Shown one piece after another: positions 17,704 through 25,935 of a stretch of DNA of 52,344 bases. The notes under the pieces are model-generated. The model was not told the origin of the DNA and searched no databases. It worked only from the letters and a program-made list of their open reading frames with translations. A program made the translations under genes and the position numbers. Source of the DNA: CAZBJJ01 sp964492245 (lineage in GTDB: Bacteria > Spirochaetota > Spirochaetia > Treponematales > Breznakiellaceae); assembly GCA_964492245.1 (NCBI GenBank), contig CAZBJJ010000010.1:1-52344 (forward strand), given 5' to 3'. Within the stretch, counting starts at the first letter, position 1, and every line of letters starts with the position of its first letter.

Positions 17704-19290
17704 ATGACAAGCTATAAAAATGCAGACGAGTCTGCGATATGGAAAAAATTGCAGGATATAGCGGCTAGTAAAAGAAATTTTAATTTTGCTCAGGAATTGA
17801 CCGCAGAGCGCGTTCGGACCTATGTCTCTGCCATGGCCAGCGGTCTGAGCTATTCGTATGCAGCAAAGCAGGTAGATGGGGAAGTTTTGGATTTACTTCA
17901 AGATTTTTCCGACGATATGCAATTGATAGCTAGATATAAGGCACTTTTATCCGGCGATAAAGTGAATACGGGCGAAGACCGCAGGGTCTTGCACCATCTT
18001 TTAAGGGGCGAACTTGTCGGGCCAGTAATAGAAGCGGGCAGGGACCTCGGTAAATTTTATCGGGAACAGAAGGAGGGCTTTTTTGCCTTTGCCGAAAAGG
18101 TACATGCGGGAACACTGCGTGGATCTAAAGGGCATCGCTTTGAACAGGTGGTGCAAATTGGCATTGGGGGCTCAGATTTAGGCCCCCGAGCGATATATTT
18201 GGCATTGGAAAACTTGGCCTTGGCCCAGGATACATTAAAACTTCGGGCCCGCTTTATTTCTAATGTGGACCCAGACGATGCAGCCCAGGTATTAAGCGAA
18301 ATAGCACTGGAAAAAACCCTCTTTGTGCTTGTCTCTAAAAGCGGGACGACCCAGGAAACCCTGGCCAATGAGCTCTTTGTAAAAGAGAGGCTAAAAGAAG
18401 CTGGCCTAGACCCAGCCTGCCACATGCTCGCAGTAACCAGCGAAACCAGCCCCCTGGCTCACAATGCCAATTATCTGGATTCATTTTATATCGACGATTA
18501 TATCGGTGGGCGCTATTCCTCCACCTCGGCGGTCGGTGGCCTTGTCTTTGCCCTTGCCTTTGGCGGACAGTGGGTGCAAGCCTTTCTTAGCGGCGCCGCG
18601 GAGGCCGATAAAACAGCCCTAGAAGGGGATATTCGTAAAAACCCCGCACTTTTAGATGCCCTTATTGGCCTGTGGGAGCGGAATTTTTTACATTATTCGA
18701 CAACGGCAATTTTACCCTATAGTCAAGCTCTCTCTCGCTTTCCTGCGCATTTGCAGCAGCTGGATATGGAATCCAATGGCAAAGGGGTAAATTATCTGGG
18801 TAAAAAAATAGCCTATAAGACCGGCCCCATTGTGTTTGGCGAGCCGGGGACCAATGGGCAACATTCGTTTTATCAGCTTTTACACCAAGGTAGCGACATC
18901 GTACCCCTGCAGTTTATAGGTTTTCGCGAAAGTCAGCGCGGCCAGGATATTGAGGTCGATGCCTCGACGAGTCAGCAGAAGCTTGTTGCCAACCTTGTGG
19001 CTCAAATTGTGGCCTTTGCCGTGGGCAAGGACAGCGAGGACGGCAACAAGCTATTTCCCGGCAGGCGACCTTCCAGCCTTATTGTTGGCGACAAACTTAG
19101 CCCCCAGAGCCTGGGCAGCCTCTTGGCCCACTTCGAAAACAAGGTGATGTTTCAGGGTTTTGCTTGGAACATTAACTCCTTCGACCAAGAGGGGGTGCAG
19201 TTGGGCAAGCTACTCACTAAGCAGGTGCTGGCCGGGCCGCCCGAGGACAGCGCCCTTAAGGCATATGCCCAGCTATTGGGAATAAGCTGA
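17704..19290 (+). CDS. pgi: Glucose-6-phosphate isomerase
   Basis: 528 residues from the ATG at 17704, which has GGAGG upstream. An in-frame ATG at 17662 would add 14 residues unlike the family. Sugar-isomerase motifs: IGIGGSDLGPRAIYLALE (about 155-172), VSKSGTTQETLAN, YIGGRYSSTSAVGG, and MESNGKGVNYLG with the catalytic Glu. GEPGTNGQHSFYQLLHQG carries the active-site His near 395. It interconverts glucose-6-phosphate and fructose-6-phosphate in glycolysis. It stands alone, divergent from the DUF342 gene. Confidence 0.95.
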   Translation: MTSYKNADESAIWKKLQDIAASKRNFNFAQELTAERVRTYVSAMASGLSYSYAAKQVDGEVLDLLQDFSDDMQLIARYKALLSGDKVNTGEDRRVLHHLLRGELVGPVIEAGRDLGKFYREQKEGFFAFAEKVHAGTLRGSKGHRFEQVVQIGIGGSDLGPRAIYLALENLALAQDTLKLRARFISNVDPDDAAQVLSEIALEKTLFVLVSKSGTTQETLANELFVKERLKEAGLDPACHMLAVTSETSPLAHNANYLDSFYIDDYIGGRYSSTSAVGGLVFALAFGGQWVQAFLSGAAEADKTALEGDIRKNPALLDALIGLWERNFLHYSTTAILPYSQALSRFPAHLQQLDMESNGKGVNYLGKKIAYKTGPIVFGEPGTNGQHSFYQLLHQGSDIVPLQFIGFRESQRGQDIEVDASTSQQKLVANLVAQIVAFAVGKDSEDGNKLFPGRRPSSLIVGDKLSPQSLGSLLAHFENKVMFQGFAWNINSFDQEGVQLGKLLTKQVLAGPPEDSALKAYAQLLGIS

Positions 19291-19329
19291 GTTTTCCCCG
19301 GGATTGGGGGTCCCGGGATCGGGGGCTTT

Positions 19330-19403
19330 GGCTTAGAGGTCGCGGCCTCAGGGGCCCCGGGTTCAAGGGCCCTGGCTCAGAGGTCGCGGCTTCAGGGGCC
19401 CCG
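19330..19403. repeat. GC-rich tandem repeat, two units, period 44 bp
   Basis: Unit 1 at 19330-19359 and unit 2 at 19374-19403 share a 30-bp block (starting GGCTNAGAGGTCGCGGC and ending GGGGCCCCG) with only two differences. The 14-bp spacer is also G/C-rich. Further G and C runs lie just upstream (19295-19330). Unit 2 runs into the last codons of the M28 peptidase gene. Confidence 0.7.
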
Positions 19404-20300
19404 TACCAGCTGCACGATAAAGCGCAGCATGATGTCCCAAGATTTGTCGCTCAAACTGTGAATATTGTCCTTGGGGCTGTGAAACAGGCACCAGGTCTCT
19501 GGAATTTCTATTGATGCCTCTGTCTGCGAACACTGTACGATGAGCGCTTGGCTATTTGCCGCGTTGCGGTTGGTGTCGGCGATAAGTTTTTGGGCCTCGT
19601 TTTTTGGCAAAAGGGTGATGGTCTGGCCAATAAAGCCCGCCCGCAAAAGCCCTAAATCGTCGGAAAAGGGGGTGGCAGCTAAAAATAAATCCTGTCCTGG
19701 CAGGCTTTTTACGCAGTCCATTGCGCGCCCTCGCAAAACAGCAAGCTCGCTTCGCCCACTGTCTGCGCTATTGCCTTTGCTCTGGCTTAAAATGCGGTCT
19801 ACGGTCGTAGATAAAATAATACTTTCGCCCCGCCCACAGGCATCCAAGATATAGATATGGAAAGAGGGCATATTTCCCTGTGCTAGTATATGGGCGAGGG
19901 CGAGCCCAAGGGAATAGGACCCCTGGCTCGTTGCGCCCCCCTTTGCGGCAGATTCTTCGCTATCAGTAAAAATACAGAGCCAGTTTTTAATGCCAAGGTC
20001 AATTAAGCGTCTACTGGCCTCGGCCAGCTGTAAAACCGCCGCTGAATTGTCGTTTGCACCGGGAACCTGGCTGTGGCGGTCGTAGTGGGCTACGAGTACT
20101 ATAAGAGCTTTATTTTTAATCTTAGCTGGCTCCTGTGGGCGCAGGAGAATATGGCGTTTCTTATCAATTGTAATGGATTGGCAATACAGGGGCCTGTCCT
20201 GGCAACTGGCCTGTAAATATGCAAAGAGCAGATCGTGGCGCGAAATATCTGGTTTTAGAAATTCAATAAAAAATGGATTCTCGCTATATATTTTCCCCAT
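19392..20300 (-). CDS. M28 family metallopeptidase
   Basis: 302 residues, no signal peptide visible. Zinc-ligand motifs of M28 aminopeptidases: LVAHYDRHS (His and Asp, about 70-78), GANDNSAAVLQLAEA (bridging Asp), TDSEES (catalytic and ligand Glu), and LDACGRGE. The last His is probably in LFHSPKDNIHSL near 275-286. Such enzymes remove N-terminal residues or act as glutaminyl cyclase-like proteins. The substrate is unknown. The C-terminal end overlaps a GC-rich repeat, so the last few residues may be specific to this strain. Convergent with pgi and divergent from hslO. Confidence 0.8.
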   Translation of the reverse strand: MGKIYSENPFFIEFLKPDISRHDLLFAYLQASCQDRPLYCQSITIDKKRHILLRPQEPAKIKNKALIVLVAHYDRHSQVPGANDNSAAVLQLAEASRRLIDLGIKNWLCIFTDSEESAAKGGATSQGSYSLGLALAHILAQGNMPSFHIYILDACGRGESIILSTTVDRILSQSKGNSADSGRSELAVLRGRAMDCVKSLPGQDLFLAATPFSDDLGLLRAGFIGQTITLLPKNEAQKLIADTNRNAANSQALIVQCSQTEASIEIPETWCLFHSPKDNIHSLSDKSWDIMLRFIVQLVRGP

Positions 20301-20359
20301 TTTTGGAGTATATCATACATTCCCTTGACCTTATTTACGCAATTTATTATTCATGAGGC

Positions 20360-21284
20360 ATGATTCGCAAAGAGATTGCCGAGATCTCGGTAAAAAAACA
20401 TTTAACGAGCTTAGAGCCCGATGGTTTAAGCCGATTTACCCTTTTAGACAACAGTATTCGCGGTGCAATTGTGTCGGCAACAGCCCTGTGCACCCAAATG
20501 CGTGTAAATCATGGGCTGGGTATCATTGAATCCTTGGCCCTGTCGCAGGCCTCTATGGGCGCCCTTCTGTATACCATCAATTTAAAAGAGGGAGACCGGG
20601 TGGATATGCGGGTAGACTGCACGGGGAGCCTGCGGGGTTGGTCGGTTCANNNNNNNNNNTGCCGAAGGCAGGCTGCGTGGACATCTGTTTAATCCCTCGG
20701 TACAACTCGACAGGCCCCTTGAATCCTTAGATTTGCAGGCCTTTATTGGCAGTGGCACGCTGGCTGTGCGCCGCTACCATGGCGATAGGGAATCGTGGAA
20801 TGGCCTTGTGGAACTTGCAAAGGGCAGAATTGCCGAAGACCTTGCTGCCTATTATTTAAAATCCGAGCAAATAAAAACCAGTATTTCTCTGAGTGTCCGT
20901 TACAATAGCGAAGGCCATATCGTTGCTGCCGCCGGCATTCTTTTACAGGCCCTGCCGGGAGCAAGGGAAATAGATTTAGAGGATGCCGAGGACCGGCTAA
21001 AAGAATTGGGTTCGGTATCCGACTGGATTATTCCAGGCAATAAAAGAGCGGAATTAATTTCCTCTTGGTTTGGGGCCTTTGGGCCTAAATTTTTACAGAG
21101 CAAGCCGGTATCTTTTTACTGTCCCTGCTCGCAGGAGAGAATGTATAGCTATCTGCAGTTATTGAGCGAGCATGAAAAGGCAGAAATACTCGAGCAGGGT
21201 CCCTTTCCCCTAGAGCTCATTTGCCATAGCTGCTCGAGTCTGTATCAGTTTGATAAAGAGGATATAAAAAACCTTGTTAATTAG
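20360..21284 (+). CDS. hslO: Hsp33 redox-regulated chaperone (interrupted by an assembly gap)
   Basis: Two open segments in different frames, 20360-20649 and 20660-21284, together read as one Hsp33. The N-terminal half ends DCTGSLRGWSV and the next segment resumes AEGRLRGHLFNPSVQLD. The C-terminal zinc and redox switch is present as CPCSQER (CxC) and CHSC (CxxC). Hsp33 is activated by oxidative unfolding and holds damaged proteins. The 10-N run at 20650 breaks the frame by one; a true gap that is a multiple of three (probably 6 nt) would restore it, so this is not evidence of a pseudogene. The ATG has TGAGG upstream. Confidence 0.88.
20650..20659. other. Assembly gap (10 N) inside hslO
   Basis: Ten N bases of placeholder size. 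Reading frames on the two sides differ by one base, so the true length is not 10. Confidence 0.98.
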
Positions 21285-21762
21285 ATTTTTCCCTTTTTAT
21301 TAGTATGTCGTGCAGGCCACGAAAGCGCTCTTGGTTATCCGGGGACAGCTCCATAAGTGCCTCGTGGCTTGTTAAAACATCTTCGGGGCCTATGCCTTGG
21401 TTTATCTGCAGGGGCTGGGCATGTGCCGGAAATGTGGGGGCATCGGTTAAAACATCTACGAGAGCGAGCACCGAAAGCTTGTCGAGGATTTCAAGAACCT
21501 CTTTGCTGGGGCGCACAATTTCCAGCCTAGTATTGGCCAGTTTTAGAAGGCGTTTGTTTATGCCTACAAGCAGGCCAATAAAGGTGGAGTCCATATACTG
21601 GCAGTTTTCTAAATACACCAGCACTCTTTTTATTGGGTTTTCCCGGTCTATGGCGTCAAAAACCTGGTTGCGCAAATCGCCACAGATCTTTGCGGTAATA
21701 TGTCCCCTTCCTGCAAGGTAGAAAATGGCCGAGTCATCAATTGTGTAAAGCTCACCCTGCAT
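21277..21762 (-). CDS. STAS-domain protein (anti-sigma factor antagonist-like)
   Basis: 161 residues. The STAS domain covers about 1-108, with the typical helix-cap motif QYMDSTFIGLLVG. Ser59, or the adjacent Thr60, is where SpoIIAA-type proteins are phosphorylated by a partner-switching kinase. A C-terminal extension (about 110-161) is rich in Glu, Asp and Asn and has no known domain. No anti-sigma kinase gene is adjacent, so the partner must be elsewhere. The start has GGAGG upstream. Its last 8 nt overlap the end of hslO on the opposite strand. Confidence 0.82.
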   Translation of the reverse strand: MQGELYTIDDSAIFYLAGRGHITAKICGDLRNQVFDAIDRENPIKRVLVYLENCQYMDSTFIGLLVGINKRLLKLANTRLEIVRPSKEVLEILDKLSVLALVDVLTDAPTFPAHAQPLQINQGIGPEDVLTSHEALMELSPDNQERFRGLHDILIKREKSN

Positions 21763-21780
21763 ATGCGATGCCTCCGTCTG

Positions 21781-21809
21781 TTGTACTGTAGGCTATTTTT
21801 GGATATAAT
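21781..21809 (+). promoter_or_regulatory. Near-consensus promoter directly abutting mutS
   Basis: TTGTAC at 21781-21786, a 17-bp spacer, then a perfect TATAAT at 21804-21809. The expected transcription start is about 21815-21817, while the mutS ATG is at 21818, so the mRNA would have almost no leader. Confidence 0.65.
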
Positions 21810-21817
21810 GCAATGAA

Positions 21818-24532
21818 ATGGCCGATGAAAGCCCCATGATGCGCCAATACCGCGCAATTAAAGCCAATCACCGAGACGAGGTCCTGTTTTTTCGCCTTGG
21901 CGACTTTTACGAAATGTTTGCCGAAGACGCCCAGGAAGTCTCTGCCCTTTTAAATTTGACACTTACCAGCCGGCATGGCATTCCCATGTGTGGCATTCCC
22001 TGGCATGCTGCACGCAATTATATTGCCCGTTTAGTAAAACATGGCAAGAAAATTGCCATCTGTGAACAGGTCGGCGATCCAGCTACATCTAAGGGCATTG
22101 TAGAGCGGCGGGTAGTGGAGCTTATAACGCCGGGCACCGCCGCCGAAGAGGCCTATTTAGACCGGGGCGACTATGCCTATCTTGCCTCGATTGTTGGCAG
22201 CGAATCTGGCCTGGCCTTTAGCTATTTGGAACTTAGCTCCAGCGAATTCAAGGTTACTTCTTTTCGATTCGAGGAAGCGGCATCCTTTTTGGCAAAGGAA
22301 TTGGAACGCCTTAAGGTACGAGAAATTATCGTGCAGGAATCGCTTTTTTCTCTTATCCCCCGGTTGGCAGAAATTTTAGAGCGTCAAGAATCTTTATACG
22401 TAAACCGCTGGGCCGATTGGCTTTTTGACCCTTCGCGCAGTAAAGAGCTCTTACAGCGTCAGTTTGGCACCCTCAATTTAAAGGCCTTTGGTTTGGTCAA
22501 TGAAAAAATTGAAGCTATCGCAGCGGCAAGCCTTTTGTCCTATGTGGGCGAAAATACCATGGCCGATGTTCCCCATATTCAAAGCCTGTCTTCCTACCGC
22601 GAAGAAGAATTTGTAAATATGGACGAGGCCACCCTGCGCAATTTAGAGCTGGTGAGTTCGCGCAACGAGACATCTACCCGCTACACGCTTTTTGGGGTCC
22701 TGGACAATACTAAAACCGCAATGGGGCAGCGGCTTTTAAAACGGCGCATTCTTCAGCCCCTTGTCTGCCTAAAGGCCATTGAAAGCCGGCTTGAAAAAGT
22801 AGATCTGCTGTACCGCAATCAGAGCCAGTTGAGCCTTGTTCGAGAAGAGCTGGCCCGAATAAACGACCTCGAGCGCTTAACCGCCCGGGTGGCCATGGAA
22901 AAGGCACATGCAAAAGACCTCGTGGCGGTTCGAAAGACATTGGACATTCTAGATGATGTTTTAGATATACTGCAGGCCCTTGCCTTTGGCGATATCAAAG
23001 ATTATGACGCTGCCGCAGTGCCCTCATCCGAGGAGCAAAATAATTTAAATGATATCCGTGCCCTTTTGGCACAGGCAATCCTGGATGAGCCATCAATTTT
23101 ATTGAACGAGGGCAATATGATTCGCCCTGGCTACGACGAGGATTTAGACAGATTGCTCGCCCTACAAAATAGTGGCCAAGATCTATTGATGGAGTATCTT
23201 GAAGAGGAAAAACAAAAAACTGGCATTGCCAATTTAAAAATTAAATACAATAAAATAATTGGGTATTTTTTCGAGATTACCAAGGGCAATATATCTTTGG
23301 CGCCAACTTGGTTTATACGCCGGCAGTCTTTGACAAACTGCGAGCGATATACCACCGATAAGCTTGCCCAGCTCGAAAGCGATATTACCAGTTCCCAGGA
23401 GCGCGCAATTGAGCGCGAGCAAATTGTTTTTTTAGAAGTTCGCAATAGGCTGCGCGCACAGATAGCCCCCCTCTTGTCTGCCGCCCGCTTTTTGGCCGAT
23501 TTAGATGTCGTTCAGTCGCTTGCGCGCTCGGCAACGGTAAACGCCTGGACTCGCCCGCACTTTAGTGCCGGCTTGGAACTTCAGCTTACCGAGGCCCGCC
23601 ACCCCGTAGTGGAGGCCCATCTTTCCGCCGGTGCCTTTGTGCCCAACGATATTCAGCTGTTGGCCCACCGCGAAAGCGGGGAAGCGGGCGGCTGCTGTTT
23701 TGCCCTTATCACCGGGCCGAATATGGCCGGAAAATCCACCTATCTGCGCCAGACCGCCTTAATTGTGCTTATGGCACAGATGGGCAGCTTTGTGCCCGCC
23801 TCCTCGGCCCTTATAGACCCCGTCGACCGCATTTTTTGCCGCGTAGGGGCCTCGGACAACCTTGCCCGGGGCGAATCCACCTTTTTAGTGGAAATGAACG
23901 AGGCGGCATATATATTGCGCAATGCCACAGTTAAAAGTTTAGTAATTATGGACGAGGTGGGCAGGGGCACCGGCACCCAGGACGGGCTGTCTATTGCCTG
24001 GGCAATTTGCGAGGACCTTTTAGACAGGCTTTGTTGCCGGACCCTCTTTGCCACTCATTATCATGAATTGGCACATTTAGAGCATCCCTATTTGTTACAG
24101 CTCTGCATGGACGTTAAAGAAGAGGAAGAAGGCATTGTCTTTTTAAAAAAGGTGCGCCCCGGCGCTGCCGGTAAATCCTATGGTCTGCATGTCGCCCGTT
24201 TAGCGGGCATCCCCCGGCATATTTTACAGCGGGCACGGGAGATTATGCGCAAGCTAGAGGGGCAGGGGGGAGCTCTACCTCCTTTGCAGAGGGCAGAAGA
24301 TAGCGCCCCAGAAGGCAGGGCTTTTTCTTGGCTGGAGGAAGAGCTTTTAAACACCGATGTCGAGCATTTGAGCCCCATAAATGCTCTTGTTTTACTTAAC
24401 GAGTGGCAGGGCGAATTGGCCCTGGCAGGTAGGACGAAGAAGCAGGCAATTGATGATAAAAGAAGGGCCGAGAAAGCAAAACCAGAAAAATTAAAACCCG
24501 CGGCCAGTAAGGAGCCAGAGCTCTTCGATTAA
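21818..24532 (+). CDS. mutS: DNA mismatch repair protein MutS
   Basis: 904 residues. The mismatch-binding domain has FFRLGDFYEMF near residues 24-34 (the Phe-x-Glu clamp). Connector, lever and clamp regions follow. The ATPase domain has Walker A TGPNMAGKSTYLRQ near 635, MDEVGRGTGTQDG (Walker B), and FATHYHELAHL. A Lys/Ala-rich tail precedes the C-terminus. MutS recognises mispairs and recruits MutL; no mutL is present in the window. The ATG at 21818 has no ribosome site and lies next to a strong promoter. An alternative ATG at 21836 would remove six residues. Confidence 0.96.
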   Translation: MADESPMMRQYRAIKANHRDEVLFFRLGDFYEMFAEDAQEVSALLNLTLTSRHGIPMCGIPWHAARNYIARLVKHGKKIAICEQVGDPATSKGIVERRVVELITPGTAAEEAYLDRGDYAYLASIVGSESGLAFSYLELSSSEFKVTSFRFEEAASFLAKELERLKVREIIVQESLFSLIPRLAEILERQESLYVNRWADWLFDPSRSKELLQRQFGTLNLKAFGLVNEKIEAIAAASLLSYVGENTMADVPHIQSLSSYREEEFVNMDEATLRNLELVSSRNETSTRYTLFGVLDNTKTAMGQRLLKRRILQPLVCLKAIESRLEKVDLLYRNQSQLSLVREELARINDLERLTARVAMEKAHAKDLVAVRKTLDILDDVLDILQALAFGDIKDYDAAAVPSSEEQNNLNDIRALLAQAILDEPSILLNEGNMIRPGYDEDLDRLLALQNSGQDLLMEYLEEEKQKTGIANLKIKYNKIIGYFFEITKGNISLAPTWFIRRQSLTNCERYTTDKLAQLESDITSSQERAIEREQIVFLEVRNRLRAQIAPLLSAARFLADLDVVQSLARSATVNAWTRPHFSAGLELQLTEARHPVVEAHLSAGAFVPNDIQLLAHRESGEAGGCCFALITGPNMAGKSTYLRQTALIVLMAQMGSFVPASSALIDPVDRIFCRVGASDNLARGESTFLVEMNEAAYILRNATVKSLVIMDEVGRGTGTQDGLSIAWAICEDLLDRLCCRTLFATHYHELAHLEHPYLLQLCMDVKEEEEGIVFLKKVRPGAAGKSYGLHVARLAGIPRHILQRAREIMRKLEGQGGALPPLQRAEDSAPEGRAFSWLEEELLNTDVEHLSPINALVLLNEWQGELALAGRTKKQAIDDKRRAEKAKPEKLKPAASKEPELFD

Positions 24533-24592
24533 TTTTTTTTATATTGCGTAAAAAGTCAAAGAAAAGCCCCGCTTCTCTCCATACTTATAGGT

Positions 24593-25312
24593 ATGATGCG
24601 CCCCATTTCTTTTGAACATGTGCGGGAAGTTTTTTTGCCATACAACTGTGGCGTCTGCGGAAAAAACTTATTGACCAATGGCCTTGTTTACTATGGCCTT
24701 TGCCCGAGCTGTCTAAGGTTTTTTACCCGCGATCCCCTGCCGCGCTGTATATTTTGCGGACGGCCCCTTTTGGCCGAAAAGAAAGCCTGTTTGGAATGTC
24801 GGACCTTGGAAGAGCCCCCGTCCATCCATGCGGCTGCCGCCCTTTTCCCCTATAGTGCCCAGGCAGGCAGTTTAATGCGCACCTATAAGTTTAAGGGCCA
24901 ACGCAATCTTTCCCGCTATATAGCCCATTCATTTAACCGGGAGCTGCATTTTCTTTTGCATGATATAGATATAGCCAATATTAACATTGTCCAGGTTCCC
25001 TCGAGCCCGGGGAAAAAAAAGAAAAAAGCCTGGGACCAAATGGAATTGGTGGCCAAAGAGTTGGCGCTTAAATCGGGCATTCCCCGCCTAAACTGTCTAT
25101 GTCGGAAAAAAAGTGCCGTGCAGAAAACGCTTAACCGGCTTGAACGGGAGGCAAACTTATGGGGGAAAATATATTGTAAGGGTCCTGCGCCCCTTAATGC
25201 CCTGTTAATAGACGATGTGCTTACAACAGGGGCCACAATGCGGGCCTGTGCAAAGATATTAAAAGAGGCCGGTTCAGAACGTATTTACTGCCTAAGTTTT
25301 TGCTACGATTAG
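24593..25312 (+). CDS. comF: ComF family protein (phosphoribosyltransferase-like)
   Basis: 239 residues. The N-terminal zinc-finger part has CGVC, CPSC, CIFC and CLEC pairs (about 17-64). The PRTase fold has MRTYKFKGQRNLSRYIA and the PRPP-binding loop LLIDDVLTTGATM near 202-214. In competent bacteria ComF helps move single-stranded DNA into the cytoplasm; in others it is a general PRTase-like protein. No other competence genes are near. Two adjacent ATGs at 24593 and 24596 are both possible starts. Confidence 0.85.
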   Translation: MMRPISFEHVREVFLPYNCGVCGKNLLTNGLVYYGLCPSCLRFFTRDPLPRCIFCGRPLLAEKKACLECRTLEEPPSIHAAAALFPYSAQAGSLMRTYKFKGQRNLSRYIAHSFNRELHFLLHDIDIANINIVQVPSSPGKKKKKAWDQMELVAKELALKSGIPRLNCLCRKKSAVQKTLNRLEREANLWGKIYCKGPAPLNALLIDDVLTTGATMRACAKILKEAGSERIYCLSFCYD

Positions 25313-25363
25313 ACATATCTTAATAGGCGTTAAAAGCCTTGAGCGCAATTTTTTATAGGCCTG

Positions 25364-25392
25364 TTGACAAAGAATAAAGGCTCAGATAGGCT
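25364..25392 (+). promoter_or_regulatory. Putative promoter of the rimP-nusA-infB operon
   Basis: A perfect TTGACA at 25364-25369, then a 17-bp spacer and a weak TAGGCT at 25387-25392. A hairpin with a T-run follows before rimP. Confidence 0.45.
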
Positions 25393-25422
25393 GTTTTTAA
25401 CAGTCGAAGATTTCAATAATCT

Positions 25423-25455
25423 AAAAAGGGAGTCGTTCGAGCGACTCCTTTTTTA
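25423..25455 (+). terminator. Terminator-type hairpin in the rimP leader (possible attenuator)
   Basis: AAAAAGGGAGTCG (25423-25435) pairs with CGACTCCTTTTTT (25442-25454) around a 6-nt loop, with one G-T pair. The T-run belongs to the 3' arm. It ends one base before the rimP ATG and lies downstream of the putative promoter. It would therefore stop operon transcription unless it is read through. Confidence 0.7.
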
Positions 25456-25935
25456 ATGGGTGGAGCGGTGCAATTTAACCAAAGAAAAGATGATGCCCTT
25501 CAGAGCGAGCTACGCGAGCTGGTGGAGGCAGCGGGCATGTTCCTGCTGGAATATGCCCTAAGCAGGCATCGAGGTTCTGTACAGTTAAAGGTTGTCCTGT
25601 ATCGCAAAACCGTTCTTGGCCTGGAAGATTGTTCGCGCGTTCATCGCGTGTTACAGACCAGGTTGGAAACGGAATATCCAGATTTAGAAGTCTATCTTGA
25701 AGTATCGTCTCCTGGAATTGACCGACTTATTAAAGATGCGTCGGAATTTCTTTTGTATAGGGGGCGAGGGGTGCGATGTTATTCCACCGAAAAATCAGAT
25801 TGGGTTGCAGGTATTGTAGTGGATGCAGATAGCGAAAAACTTGTTTTGCGCACGAAAGAGGCTTCCGTGGAACTACCCTATAGCACAATCGCTAAGGCCA
25901 GACTAGATTATTCACTGGAGGTCGGTAAAGAATGA
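25456..25935 (+). CDS. rimP: Ribosome maturation factor RimP
   Basis: 159 residues, usual length. RimP features: LRELVEAAGMFLLEY near the N-terminus, CSRVHRVLQTRLE, LEVSSPGIDRLIKD (the most conserved stretch, about 87-100), and a C-terminal SH3-like barrel. It assists maturation of the 30S subunit. The ATG at 25456 sits directly after a hairpin and lacks a ribosome site. A GTG at 25468 with GGTGGAG just before it is an alternative start. The stop overlaps nusA by 4 nt. Confidence 0.9.
   Translation: MGGAVQFNQRKDDALQSELRELVEAAGMFLLEYALSRHRGSVQLKVVLYRKTVLGLEDCSRVHRVLQTRLETEYPDLEVYLEVSSPGIDRLIKDASEFLLYRGRGVRCYSTEKSDWVAGIVVDADSEKLVLRTKEASVELPYSTIAKARLDYSLEVGKE

Noticed and set aside
19291..19391. 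tRNA or structured RNA in the GC-rich pgi downstream region
   Set aside because: No cloverleaf or conserved loop sequences; it is a simple tandem repeat.
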